Positions 38,838-50,572 of a DNA stretch of 64,000 bases are shown in pieces. Position 1 is the stretch's first letter, and each line of letters opens with the position of its first letter. Source of the DNA: Crossaster papposus. Lineage: Eukaryota > Echinodermata > Asteroidea > Velatida > Solasteridae. Under the pieces are notes generated by a model, which had not been told where the DNA came from, did no database searches, and saw only the letters and a program-made list of their open reading frames with translations. The DNA is taken from NCBI GenBank assembly GCA_037893245.1, contig JBAIAA010000506.1, forward strand, positions 1,425,001-1,489,000, read 5' to 3'. The position numbers were made by a program, and so were the translations under genes.

Positions 38838-41800
38838 ATGAGTATGAAGTTTGCACTGTTTGACTTCTTCGAAGAAAACTGCATAGAAGTAGGCGAATCG
38901 TCCTGGATTTGCGCGGGCCGCGATGGCGACGAAGACATGCCGCCTTTTCACGAAGAAACCTGGCCCCATTCCTTGATGGTCATGGTTGAATGGCGAAGTT
39001 CTGTTAACAAACGACACCGCGGGAAAAATTTTCCAGCGAAGGTTATTAGTTTCTCAGGTGAGAATTTGTTGCAATTGTTTCATTGTTTTCTTTCCAAAAC
39101 TTAGTTTTAGAAAAAAAAGGACTTATTCTCGCGGTCGGCATGACGTCACCGGGCCTTGTTTCTTGTCTCTGATTGGTCAGTGGTGGCTGTTTTTATCGCA
39201 CCCTCTGGACTCGAAGGGAATGATTACTGAAAAGTGTTGTTGTCAATGTGAAAACTGTCTAAAGAATTACTTAAAAAAAAAAAAAGTGTTAAAAAAAAAC
39301 ATTAAAATAATTTAACGACGTAAATTTAGGCCTAGGCCTAAATAAAATACTAAATAGGCCTACTTTATTTCTGTCGGGACCAGATTATTTTACATAGCCA
39401 CTGCACTTAAAGTCGGATACACCATTTGCAGATATCAAAAATATTTACTACTGAATTATTAAGAAATATCTTACTCATCTGAAAGTAAATATAAAATAAT
39501 GATTCTAGGCATTAATTCAGCAAAATGATTGCGCTAGATATTCTTTAATCAATCTTGTATTGTTTTTTATTTTGTGTTAGTAATTTATTTTAACAATTTT
39601 AGACAAATAATTTTCAAGTGCTTAATAATTATTGAATATTTTACTTGAAAGAAAAAAACACTAAAATTCCATTGGCTCGACCAAGATTTGACCCCCCCCC
39701 CACATTTGTTGTGGTAAATGTATTTGATAATTTGTCTAAAGCAAATCAAGCAATTTATCATAACTCCAACATGGGGTTTTGTCTCTTAGGAGAAACATCT
39801 TCACAATATTTTACATGGAAAAGTAAAAAGATGTTTAACTATAAGCTGAAGCTCCCATAAACATGAAGTGCTATTTTATTATTACCAATTCAAGTTTAAC
39901 TGTTAATAACACCTTTTTTGTCCTTTACATGAATAATAGACAAGAGAGAAGCGCTTGTGAAAATCAGAAATGATATGACGAATCTGTCCACCAAGCGGCC
40001 TTCTACAAAAGGCAGTGAGGGAGGAAAAGCGTCAGTCGGTGTAGGGGAAATGGGGAGAGGGAAGCGGTTACCCGTGAAGAAGAGGCCGTTTGAAGATGAT
40101 TCGGACACCGATGATGAGGTGAGTGCAGTAATAAAAACATAGTTGCTACCTATGTATTTGCATGTACTCAAAGAAAATGTGTTATAACACATCGTTGCTG
40201 TTTTCACAAAGTGGCGTGGCTGTTTTCACGAAGTGGCAAGAGCCTTGTGCTAATGTTGGAATGCCTAGAGGTTTGCGGCACTTTGTAAAAACAGCGATGG
40301 TAGGTATACATACCTATATGCATATCTCTTGCTCTCTATATTCTTTTTAATGTCACCTGGCATTGATGTTAAATGTTAAGCCATTGCTTTGGCAAATATA
40401 TATGCCAGTTTGAACATTATAGGGAAGCCGTCTTGATTCTAAAATGAGGACGTCTTTTGGGGGCTCTTTATAATATTCATGCTAATTCCTGACACACAAG
40501 GGTGGAAAGTACTTTCACCAACTAACAGTTTCCAGACTTGGTTAAACAAGAAAAAAGCGCAAATAAGAGACAGACTTCCGAAACAAGTTACATATATATA
40601 TTAGGCAAGATGTTACTAATTCTCATCAGCATAAAAAGGTAAAACGTCCCTAAAACCAAATAAACTCCTCCGGATTTGCATTATTATTGTAGTAAAAAAA
40701 TCCTATTGTCAGGTGCCTTTGTATTTTTTTATATTTTTTGTTTGCTTTTGCAGGAGGAACAACCAATCCAGAAAACTAAGAAGACAGCTGCACAAAGCAG
40801 CTACAGCAGACTGGCAGCCCAGCTTACCATGAGCCGCCTGGATGAACCAGATGCACCTGTACGTGTTAAGTGGTATTTTGTGACAGAACAAATTCTTCCT
40901 ATTTTCTTTTCTTAGATGCATTTATTGTCTGGTAAAAGCAGGTAAAATCCCGTTTCTTCTATTGTGGTGAAATTGTCAGTTCACTTTAACTTTTTGAAAG
41001 CATGTTCAGTCGTTGAACTTCTGCCAAATCATTTTCTTAATACCTCAGCAGCAATGTGAATCCACGCATTCATTCCACTTTAACTGATATTTTCCAGTCT
41101 CCCATTCGGCGCTCACAAAAACGAAATAACACATTTACCTTCAAGTAAACTTGTTAGTTTATGAACAATGTAACCAAAAGCGAAAAGTGTTTTGTATTCT
41201 ATTTTGTATTCAAAATTGTTTGGACAATTCTTAAACTTTAAGTAAAATTACAAGCCATACATGATAAGTATAAGCAAACGATTTTTAATTCTTTGAAGAG
41301 CGTTCCATGCTTTTGAGATTTTTGTTTATAAATCTGCCTGAATTGTGCTGATCAAAGGTTATTCACAGTATCACACACACCACTTATACATGTACAAACA
41401 TTAAACACGTAAAAAAAGAAATGCGTGTAACTCAAAGAAGTGCAATGAGTTCTTTGTAACACGTTCAGGAATGGAACACAGTTACTCATTGAGGATTCCA
41501 GTTTGCTTGAAGATACAAGAAACATTTTAACCATCCTAAATGTTAAGACTTGAAATGAATTATATTCCACAGGTTTTTGTTGCTGCCAAGTCGGAGTCGC
41601 ACATGTCATGTCAACTCAAAGTACATGTATGTACATGCACTTAAAAGGAATGCGACATGAGCTGTACATGCATCTGGGTCACGAGTTATACAATTCTGTT
41701 GTAGTCACCTATGTACGTGTACATTTCCATTTATACTACTTTTTAGGAGCCGTGCTGCAATGCATCCACAAAGGTGAAGGATTGCGAAGATCAAATCAGG

Positions 41801-44233
41801 GACCTGCAAGCAGAACTCGACAAGGAGAAACGTGAAAAGAACACTTATAGGAAGGAAGCAAGAACATTAAGCCGAACATTGACATTGATAGACAGTAAGT
41901 TTGATTTGTTTTCAGCATAACAGCTTCTACATTGCTTGAGCAGACAGTAACTTAGTCTCACAGGCGACTTCGGTTGTAATTATCTATTTTACAAGATGCA
42001 GAACTATAAACCGCAGTATAAAAGGAAATTAATGAAAAAGAACCAATAACTAAGAATGGACAAATTATTATAGAACATTTATCTGGAATGAAGAGCTGTT
42101 TCACACAGTTCCAAGACCCATTTCGCTCAAGCCAGAACAAAACGGTGGCTGTTTTTGAGCCTATATAATGACTGCAGCAAGTCCATAGCAAGCATAGGCG
42201 AAATTACCTTTCCGTAGACCCAATGCCAAGAAGCTTATAATCTTAACAACTATACCCAATCACTTTTGTTCAAGTGCTATGTGCATTGAGGCATACTGAC
42301 AAACATGTGCAATTTGTTTATATAGATTTGCCAGCGCTCCTAAAGAGGGTAGAAACCGTGAATAAAGGACCACAAAAACTGGGCTCCACAACGGAAGGCC
42401 TTTCCAGTCCAAGTCGCTCTACCAGCCCCACGAGTCGAGAACAACAGCAGGTAAGTGTTTTCTTTATTACATTTTCAAATGTATCTTTATATCTGGCTCA
42501 GTAGAAGGTGGTAAGGGTAAACAGATGCTTCAGGTCTAGTATAATGCAGAGGATATAGCGCCAATCACTTGGCAGTGGAAGGTTTGCTGTTCTGAAGTTA
42601 ATTGTTCAGATGAACATTCTTCTATTAACCATGAAAATACAATTACATTATTGATTGAGGGAATAAAACTGTGATGAAGAGATGTAACACCAGTTGCTTT
42701 AATCCGTGAGACCTTTATCTTTGTAAAATTATCAGGCGACCATCACATTCAACAAAAAAATTGCATTGGAACTGGCAAATCTCTATAAAACGATGAGAAT
42801 TGCAACTGCTCTGGAGGTTGAATTGATACTTCAGTTGAATAGATGTCAATAACATTGGATATTTTATTGACATTATTTTCATATCTCCTTGTTGAAATGA
42901 CAACATTTGTAAAATCTGTGTTATTCACGTGGTGAGGGATACATGTAATTATTGAACTCTATTCCAGCAGCACGCATATTTTAATGTGCCTTCACTTTTC
43001 AACAAAAATTATTCGGCTCAACTTGGCCTAACTTTCAACGCCAACTATCTCTGTCCCTGTTGTATAGCCTCAGTTACAACAGGCCATTTCCTTGTCAGTG
43101 TTTTTTTGGGACCTCTTTTAGGCCTACAGACCTTGAGGATCAAGATTCCATGTGTTTGATTAAATGCATTGGCTGTCATTCTCCTCGTTGCCTCAACTGA
43201 AGCAGTTTAAAACCACTCTTCACACTTTTATTCCCTAATCACCCTTCTAATGTTGTCAACCTTTGATGGCTTAAATGAAAATCATGTTCCGCAAACTTGC
43301 CACTTTCAGTCTTTTTTTCATTGGCCAATCAACAATTTTATTCTAATGATTACCCATCTTTAAAACAGATGTCCATTGGCCTCATCACCAAAGACATGTT
43401 ATTGAGGTCAAACACAAAGGACCCTCAAAAACTGACAAACGACCTCATGACATGTCTTTGGGATGAGGAACATCTCGCCATCCACTCCCTCACTGGCAGC
43501 AAGTCTGGGAGAGAGGACAACCCGGCCAAGACAAAGAAGTCTCTGGATGCTAAGTCCATCGAGGCCATAATTGGTAAGTAGATACGATACCATTTGTCTG
43601 TTTGATAAGTGATGAAACTCTTCACTGGTCATGTAGCCATGTACATGTAATAAATGTTCCTGTTTCAGGATCTGTTTACACATTAAATAATAGCACATCT
43701 TGTCAAAATGGTTAACTTCAGTGCACATGGCGCTAAGTAGTGAGCAGCGACTACCCAAGACAGACAACCCAATCTTCTGCCTAGTTTTTTTTGTCAGAAT
43801 TTAAACTACAAAGTTTCGAAAATGCCATGCCTGCCAAGTATTATATCGTAGAGGAATCACTGCGTTTTTGTTTTGAAAATCTGAAAAGTCATTCACACTC
43901 GGCGATAAAAATGATATGGAAAGTAACTTTATCGTAATTTGATTTATGACTACTCACCCCCCTCCCCTTTCCCACACAAATTATGTTGAAAATAATTTGT
44001 ACGTGGAGTGAGAGGGAACGCAATGTTAAGGTAATGCACCCACATGACCAGAAACTATATTTGTCCAGGCCTAATCAAATTTGCCACAATTCTTTTCATT
44101 TTCTATAGCTACCGTACGCTGCAATTTTCCGGATCGGATGCCGGCAGACGTCAAAGCCTACATGAGGCAAAAATTAAATAACGCGTCAAAACAAGTGCAG
44201 CGTAGAAACCAGAAAGGACCAGAAAGGAGTTAA
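38838..44233 (+). CDS. BEN-domain protein, seven exons, 368 residues
   Basis: The exons are 38838-39057, 39940-40118, 40754-40858, 41747-41894, 42326-42450, 43369-43573 and 44109-44233. They are bounded by clear donors (GTGAGA, GTGAGT, GTACGT, GTAAGT three times) and AG acceptors. Phases match throughout (1,107 nt, ending TAA). I start at the ATG of MSMKFALFDFF (context GCCAGAATGA). Exon 1 resembles N-termini common on invertebrate BEN proteins. Residues 74-133 include a basic, nuclear-localisation-like GRGKRLPVKKRPF and then acidic DDSDTDDE. Exon 4 (169-217) is a predicted coiled coil (DCEDQIRDLQAELDKEKREK). Exon 5 is Ser/Thr/Pro rich. Exons 6-7 (about 262-350) form the BEN domain: LTNDLMTCLWDEEHLAIHSL, SLDAKSIEAIIATVRCNFPD, then a basic tail. 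BEN domains bind DNA and chromatin factors. A role on this transposon's ends is my inference. Confidence 0.85.
39409..39543 (-). mobile_element. Partial MITE copy in BEN intron 1
   Basis: From AAAGTCGGATACACCATTTGC onward this matches, at roughly 80 percent by eye, the reverse complement of 44736-44860, one end of the MITE downstream of the gene. Shared words include GATTCTAGGCAT and AGTAAATA. Only one end is present. It lies within the intron 39058-39939. Confidence 0.65.
40196..40239 (+). repeat. 22-bp direct tandem duplication in BEN intron 2
   Basis: GCTGTTTTCACAAAGTGGCGTG is followed directly by GCTGTTTTCACGAAGTGGCAAG. A minor local duplication with no recognised function. Confidence 0.6.
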
Positions 44234-44240
44234 TTAATAT

Positions 44241-44333
44241 TGCAAAACTTTCCACAGTGACTCGAGTGGGATTCGAACCCACGACCTCCTGCTTACTCTT
44301 GCAGATGCCCTAACCACTCGGCCAGTAGAGCAT
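44241..44333 (-). mobile_element. tRNA-derived SINE head, minus strand
   Basis: The reverse complement carries a good RNA polymerase III A box (TGGCCGAGTGG) and B box (GGTTCGAATCC) spaced as in a class II, Leu/Ser-like tRNA. A tail CACTGTGGAAAGTTTTGCAA follows. The tail shared with the neighbouring copy and the lack of a mature acceptor stem argue for a SINE rather than a working tRNA gene. It starts only a few bases after the BEN stop codon. Confidence 0.65.
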
Positions 44334-44374
44334 GTTGATGTCCATGTCGATCAGCCACTCGTCATCGACATGCA

Positions 44375-44470
44375 TGCTCGGTGACCGATGCAAGTGGTTA
44401 AGGCATCTGCACTATTAGGCAGGAGGTCGAGAGTTGGAATCCCACCCGTCAGTGTGGATAGTTTTTTCAA
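44375..44470 (+). mobile_element. tRNA-derived SINE head, plus strand, degenerate
   Basis: An inverted relative of the preceding head: AAGTGGTTAAGGCATCTGC, AGGCAGGAGGTCG, AGAGTTGGAATCCCACC (degenerate B box) and CAGTGTGGATAGTTTTTTCAA. Together with 44241-44333 it forms an imperfect inverted repeat around about 40 bp of spacer. Confidence 0.6.
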
Positions 44471-44480
44471 CAAAGACTTC

Positions 44481-44860
44481 AAGGTAGGATACACCATTGG
44501 TAATTGCTTGAATTATTACGAATGGGTAGATTTAGGGGGTTGCATATTGTAATGAATACCGTTTAACTGAGCTGTCCAAAGTTTTACAGTCATTGATGCC
44601 AAGAAAAGCACGAAAAACAGCATTTGTTTTTAACCGGTGTCAAAGTTATTCTTATGTTATCTTTTAGTTTTTCGCGATAGCCATCCGGCAATCGCAAATT
44701 TTTCTTCATAAAATTATATTTTTCAGAATACTTACAGGATATCTAGTGCAATAATTTTGCTTGATGCCTAGAATCATTATTTACTTGCAAATGAGTATGA
44801 TATTTCCTAATAATTCCGTAGTAAATTTTTTCAATATCTGCAAATGGTGTATCCTACCTT
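44481..44860. mobile_element. MITE with AAGGTAGGATACACCATT termini, 380 bp
   Basis: The left terminus AAGGTAGGATACACCATT is the exact reverse complement of the right terminus AATGGTGTATCCTACCTT. The interior is AT-rich and non-coding. A partial relative lies in BEN intron 1. No target duplication is clear, so the superfamily is not assigned. Confidence 0.7.
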
Positions 44861-44914
44861 TAAATATAGGCAAAACCTATTAGATTTGTATTCATCACAT
44901 CTTGTACCTATCAA

Positions 44915-44920
44915 AATAAA
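44915..44920 (+). terminator. Candidate polyadenylation signal AATAAA for the BEN gene
   Basis: First AATAAA found after the BEN stop codon, about 680 bases downstream and past the SINE pair and MITE. Support is positional only. Confidence 0.25.
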
Positions 44921-45484
44921 CATGATCTTTGGAATAACTTGAACAAATTTAATGGCACTTTTTTCTTATAAATGTAGGTGATGTATTGTAATATTAGATC
45001 AAGTTTTGTGTGTACATGTACATGTATTGCTTACTACGTGCACATAGACTAGAAATCTTAAATTATTTTGTCTTTGAAATATACCTTTTTATAAATATGC
45101 ACATTAACGTCTGGATTTTTAAAAACTTGCCACCTACTGGATAGTGAAAACAAAGCTCATTTCTAATTGCCATATTTAATACATGTACTTTTTTATTTTT
45201 ATTTTTTTATAGTCGTTTAACTTGCCATATCTTTTAGCCATTCTTTTAATTGTACAGTCAAGTCCTGCAATGTGCCAGACTCGTCGAACAAGACTCTCAT
45301 GGAACCTCAGAAGCATGTACAGTGTATATTATATTAAGTTGTTTTCGCTCATTTAAAGGTGAGGAGATAATAAGACCAAAATACACCAAGAATCCCGATG
45401 TATTGTGTCCATTATTATGGTCCTTTCTTTTAGCTAAAAAAAGTGTACTGCATATTTTATTTTCATTTTTCTGTACAGTCAAAC
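44921..45484. other. Unassigned AT-rich stretch before the right subterminal repeats
   Basis: No gene or repeat is recognised. It contains short GTACATGTACATGTA runs near 45012 and T-rich tracts. An 80-codon frame at 45250-45492 has no recognisable feature. Confidence 0.55.
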
Positions 45485-47525
45485 AGAAATAAAAATACAG
45501 TAAAGATAAAGTAACGATGGGTTATTTTGAGGTAAAAACATGCTAAAACTACAGTAACAGTGTAGTTTTACTGCAGTGAACACTGAAATAATACTACCAT
45601 TAAAATGTAGTAAAGATAAAGTAACAATATGGTAAAACTACAGTAACAGTGTAGTTTTAATGCAGTAAACGCTGAAATAATACTACAATAAAAATATAGC
45701 AAAGATAAAGTAACGATGGGTTATTTTGAGGTAAAAATATGATAAAACTACAGTAACAGTATAGTTTTACTGCAGTAAACACTGAAATAATACTACAATA
45801 AAAATGTAGTAAAGATAAAGTAACAATATGGTAAAACTACAGTAACAGTGTAGTTTTACTGCAGTAAACGCTGAAATAATACTACAATAAAAATATAGTA
45901 AAGATAAAGTAACGATGGGTTATTTTGAGGTAAAAATATGCTAAAACTACAGTAACAGTATAGTTTTACTGCAGTAAACACTGAAATAATACTACAATAA
46001 AAATGTAGTAAAGATAAAGTAACAATATGGTAAAACTACAGTAACAGTGTAGTTTTACTGCAGTACACACTGTAATAATACTACAGTAAAAATGCAGTAA
46101 AGATAAAGTAACGACGGGTCATTTTGAGGTAAAAATATGCTAAAACTACAGTAACAATATAGTTTTACTGCAGTAAACACTATAATAATACTACAGTACA
46201 AATGCAGTAAAGATAAAGTAACGATGGGTTATTTTGAGGTAAAAATATGCTAAAACTACAGTAACAGTATAGTTATACTGCAGTAAACACTATAATAATA
46301 CTACAGTAAAAATGCAGTAAAGATAAAGTAACGACGGGTTATTTTGAGGTAAAAACATGCTAAAACTACAGTAACAGTGTAGTTTTACTGCAGTGAACAC
46401 TGAAATAATACTACCATTAAAATGTAGTAAAGATAAAGTAACAATATGGTAAAACTACAGTAACAGTGTAGTTTTACTGCAGTAAACGCTGAAATAATAC
46501 TACAATAAAAATATAGCAAAGATAAAGTAACGATGGGTTATTTTGAGGTAAAAATATGCTAAAACTACAGTAACAGTATAGTTTTACTGCAGTAAACACT
46601 GAAATAATACTACAATAAAAATGTAGTAAAGATAAAGTAACAATATGGTAAAACTACAGTAACAGTGTAGTTTTACTGCAGTACACACTGTAATAATACT
46701 ACAGTAAAAATGCAGTAAAGATAAAGTAACGACGGGTCATTTTGAGGTAAAAATATGCTAAAACTACAGTAACAATATAGTTTTACTGCAGTAAACACTA
46801 TAATAATACTACAGTACAAATGCAGTAAAGATAAAGTAACGATGGGTTATTTTGAGGTAAAAATATGCTAAAACTACAGTAACAGTATAGTTATACTGCA
46901 GTAAACACTATAATAATACTACAGTAAAAATGCAGTAAAGATAAAGTAACGACGGGTTATTTTGAGGTAAAAATATGCTAAAACTACAGTAACAGTATAG
47001 TTTTACTGCAGTAAACACTATAATAATACTACAGTAAAAATGCAGTAAAGATAAAGTAACGACGGGTTATTTTGAGGTAAAAATATGCTAAAACTGCAGT
47101 AACAGTATAGTTTTACTGCAGTACACACTATAATAATACTACAGTAAAAATGCAGTAAAGATAAAGTAACAATGGGTTATTGTGAGGTAAAAATATGCTA
47201 AAACTACAGTAACAGTATAGTTTTACTGCAGTACACACTATAATAATACTACAGTAAAAATGACTACAGTGATCTTGTAGTTTAACTGCAGTAAACTGTA
47301 GTAATAAAACAGTAAATGTGAAGTAAAATATATAGTAATTGTGTAGTTTAAACGCAGTAATACTGCGGTTTAACTGCGGTTTTACCGTGTCGAAAACACC
47401 GTACTTTTACTACGGTATGAACTACAGTAATATTATAGTAAAAGTACAGTTTTACTTCAGGTTTACTATTGATCAGCTATAGTAGCACTATAGTAATACT
47501 ACAATAAAACTGCAGTTTTTTGTAA
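45485..47525. repeat. Right subterminal repeats of the transposon, about 2.0 kb
   Basis: Tandem AT-rich units carry AAAGATAAAGTAACGATGGG or AAAGATAAAGTAACAATATGG, then AAAACTACAGTAACAGT and TAGTTTTACTGCAGTAAACA. In the left half they alternate in spacings of about 110 and 89 bp, a 199-bp dimer (starts near 45502, 45612, 45701, 45811, 45900). A block near 45513-45900 recurs about 817 bp further on, near 46331. The words CTGCAG and CTACAG repeat throughout, as in the left end. This array is about three times longer than the left one. Confidence 0.87.
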
Positions 47526-47554
47526 AGTAAAACTATGGTGGATTTTCATAAGGG
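47526..47554 (-). repeat. Right terminal inverted repeat, 29 bp
   Basis: Ends GGTGGATTTTCATAAGGG, the exact reverse complement of the left terminus, directly followed by satellite sequence. Confidence 0.93.
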
Positions 47555-47556
47555 TT
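47555..47556. repeat. Target-site duplication TT, right copy
   Basis: First two bases of the resumed satellite unit (TTGTTCCGACATCAGG), pairing with 27647-27648. Confidence 0.85.
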
Positions 47557-50500
47557 GTTCCGACATCAGGTGTTTATTTCTTATGCACACTTCTTTCCCT
47601 TTACATATTTAACTCGAGGGCTTGTTCCGACATCAGGTGTCCATTTCTGTCCTGAAATTATCATTTTTGACATTATTTTTGACATCATTTTTGACTGTAA
47701 GACTGAAGATTTCTAATGCACACTTCTTTCCCTTAACATATTTAACTCGAGGGCTTGTTCCGACATCAGGTGTTTATTTCTGTCCTGAAATTAGCATTTT
47801 TGACATCATTTTTGACATCATTCTTGACATCATTTTTGACATCATTTTTGACATCATTTTTGACATCATTTTTGACATCATTTTTGACTGTAAGACCGAA
47901 CATTTATAATGCACACTTCTTTCCCTTAACATATTTAACTCGAGGGCTTGTTCCGACATCAGGTGTCCATTTCTGTCCTGAAATTATCATTTTTGACATT
48001 ATTTTTGACATCATTTTTGACTGTAAGACTGAAGATTTATAATGCACACTTCTTTCCCTTAACATATTTAACTCGAGGGCTTGTTCCGACATCAGGTGTC
48101 TATTTCTGTCCTGAAATTATCATTTTTGACATCATTTTTGACATCATTTTTGACATCATTTTTGACATCATTTTTGACATCATTTTTGACATCATTTTTG
48201 ACATCGTTTTTGACATTATTTTTGACATCATTTTTGACATCATTTTTGAATGTAAGACTAAAAATTGATAATGCACACTTCTTTCCCTCAACATATTTAA
48301 CTCGAGGGCTTGTTCCGACATCAGGTGTCTATTTCTGTCCTGAAATTATCATTTTTGACATCATTTTTTACATCATTTTTTATATCATTTCTTACATCAT
48401 TTTTTACATCATTTTTTACATCATTTTTGACTGTAAGACTGAAAATTTCTAATGCACACTTCTTTCCCTTAACATATTTAACTCGAGGGCTTGTTCCGAC
48501 ATCAGGTGTTTATTTCTTATGCACACTTCTTTCCCTTAACATATTTAACTCGAGGGCTTGTTCCGACATCAGGTGTTTATTTCTTATGCACACTTCTTTC
48601 CCTTTACATATTTAACTCGAGGGCTTGTTCCGACATCAGGTGTTTATTTCTTATGCACACTTCTTTCCCTTTACATATTTAAGTCGAGGGCTTGTTCCGA
48701 CATCAGGCGTTTATTTCTTATGTACACTTCTTTCCCTTTACATATTTAACTCGAGGGCTTGTTCCGACATCAGGTGTTTATTTCTTATGCACACTTCTTT
48801 CCCTTTACATATTTAACTCGAGGGCTTGTTCCGACATCATGTGTCTATTTCTGTCCTTAAATTATCATTTTTGACATCATTTTTGACATCATTTTTGACA
48901 TCATTTTTGAAATCATTTTTGAATGTAAGACTGAAAATTTATAATGCACACTTCTTTCCCTTAACATATTTAACTCGAGGGCTTGTTCCGACATCAGGTG
49001 TCTATTTCTGTCCTAAAATTATCATTTTTGACATCATTTTTTACATCATTTTTTATATCATTTCTTACATCATTTTTTACATCATCTTTTACATCATTTT
49101 TGACTGTAAGACTGAAAATTTCTAATGCACACTTCTTTCCCTTAACATATTTAACTCGAGGGCTTGTTCCGACATCAGGTGTTTATTTCTTATGCACACT
49201 TCTTTCCCTTAACATATTTAACTCGAGGGCTTGTTCCGACATCAGGTGTTTATTTCTTATGCACACTTCTTTTCCTTTACATATTTAACTCGAGGGCTTG
49301 TTCCGACATCAGGTGTTTATTTCTTATGCACACTTATTTCCCTTTACATATTTAAGTCGAGGGCTTGTTCCGACATCAGGCGTTTATTTCTTATGTACAC
49401 TTCTTTCCCTTTACATATTTAACTCGAGGGCTTGTTCCGACATCAGGTGTTTATTTCTGTCCTGAAATTATCATTTTTGACATCATTTTTGACATCATTC
49501 TTGACATCATTTTTGACATCATTTTTGACATCATTTTTGACATCATTTTTGACATCATTTTTGACTGTAAGACCGAACATTTATAATGCACACTTCTTTC
49601 CCTTAACATATTTAACTCGAGGGCTTGTTCCGACATCAGGTGTCCATTTCTGTCCTGAAATTATCATTTTTGACATTATTTTTGACATCATTTTTGACTG
49701 TAAGACTGAAGATTTATAATGCACACTTCTTTCCCTTAACATATTTAACTCGAGGGCTTGTTCCGACATCAGGTGTTTATTTCTGTCCTGAAATTATCAT
49801 TTTTGACATCATTTTTGACATCATTCTTGACATCATTTTTGACATCATTTTTGACATCATTTTTGACATCATTTTTGACATCATTTTTGACTGTAAGACC
49901 GAACATTTATAATGCACACTTCTTTCCCTTAACATATTTAACTCGAGGGCTTGTTCCGACATCAGGTGTCCATTTCTGTCCTGAAATTATCATTTTTGAC
50001 AATATTTTTGACATCATTTTTGACTGTAAGACTGAAGATTTCTAATGCACACTTCTTTCCCTTAACATATTTAACTCGAGGGCTTGTTCCGACATCAGGT
50101 GTCTATTTCTGTCCTGAAATTATCATTTTTGACATCATTTTTGACATCATTTTTGACATCATTTTTGACATCATTTTTGACATGATATTTGACATCATTT
50201 TTGACATCATTTTTGACATCGTTTTTGACATTATTTTTGACATCATTTTTGACATCATTTTTGAATGTAAGACTAAAAATTTATAATGCACACTTCTTTC
50301 CCTTAACATATTTAACTCGAGGGCTTGTTCCGACATCAGGTGTTTATTTCTTATGCACACTTCTTTCCCTTAACATATTTAACTCGAGGGCTTGTTCCGA
50401 CATCAGGTGTCTATTTCTGTCCTGAAATTATCATTTTTGACATCATTTTTTACATCATTTTTTATATCATTTCTTACATCATTTTTTACATCATTTTTTA

Positions 50501-50572
50501 CATCATTTTTGACTGTAAGACTGAAAATTTCTAATGCACACTTCTTTCCCTTAACATATTTAACTCGAGGGC

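Larger units (their letters stand above)
27649..47554. mobile_element. Complete CACTA/EnSpm-class DNA transposon, 19.9 kb, with transposase and BEN-domain genes
   Basis: The left end starts CCCTTATGAAAATCCACCAT and the right end is its exact reverse complement. The match is perfect for 29 bp. The uninterrupted satellite reads GAGGGCTTGTTCCGAC; here it is split into GAGGGCTT | element | TTGTTCCGAC, so TT is duplicated as a 2-bp target site. Both ends carry subterminal repeat arrays. Inside are a transposase gene (minus strand) and a BEN-domain gene (plus strand) in divergent orientation, both open after splicing. CACTA elements usually begin CACTA or CACTG with a 2-4 bp duplication, so this terminus is atypical while the transposase is clearly of that class. 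Perfect termini and open frames suggest a young insertion. No capsid, polymerase B or retroviral-type integrase frame is present. Confidence 0.9.

Noticed and set aside
38727-39017. Minus-strand frame opposite BEN exon 1
   Set aside because: Antisense shadow of the exon, with no recognisable domain; the plus-strand exon fits a complete spliced gene.
41608-41835. 75-residue frame with Met-His-Leu repeats
   Set aside because: It overlaps the splice acceptor and first bases of BEN exon 4 in another frame, and is mostly intron.
43408-43767. Minus-strand frames opposite the BEN-domain exon
   Set aside because: Shadows of exon 6, with no family resemblance.
44241-44333. Functional tRNA-Leu or tRNA-Ser gene
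   Set aside because: A and B boxes are good, but no convincing acceptor stem is seen, and the tail shared with the neighbouring degenerate copy fits a SINE.
27649-47554. Polinton/Maverick or other large virus-like element, considered because of the 20-kb length and inverted ends
   Set aside because: No polymerase B, capsid, packaging ATPase, protease or retroviral-type integrase is visible. The genes are a CACTA transposase and a BEN protein.
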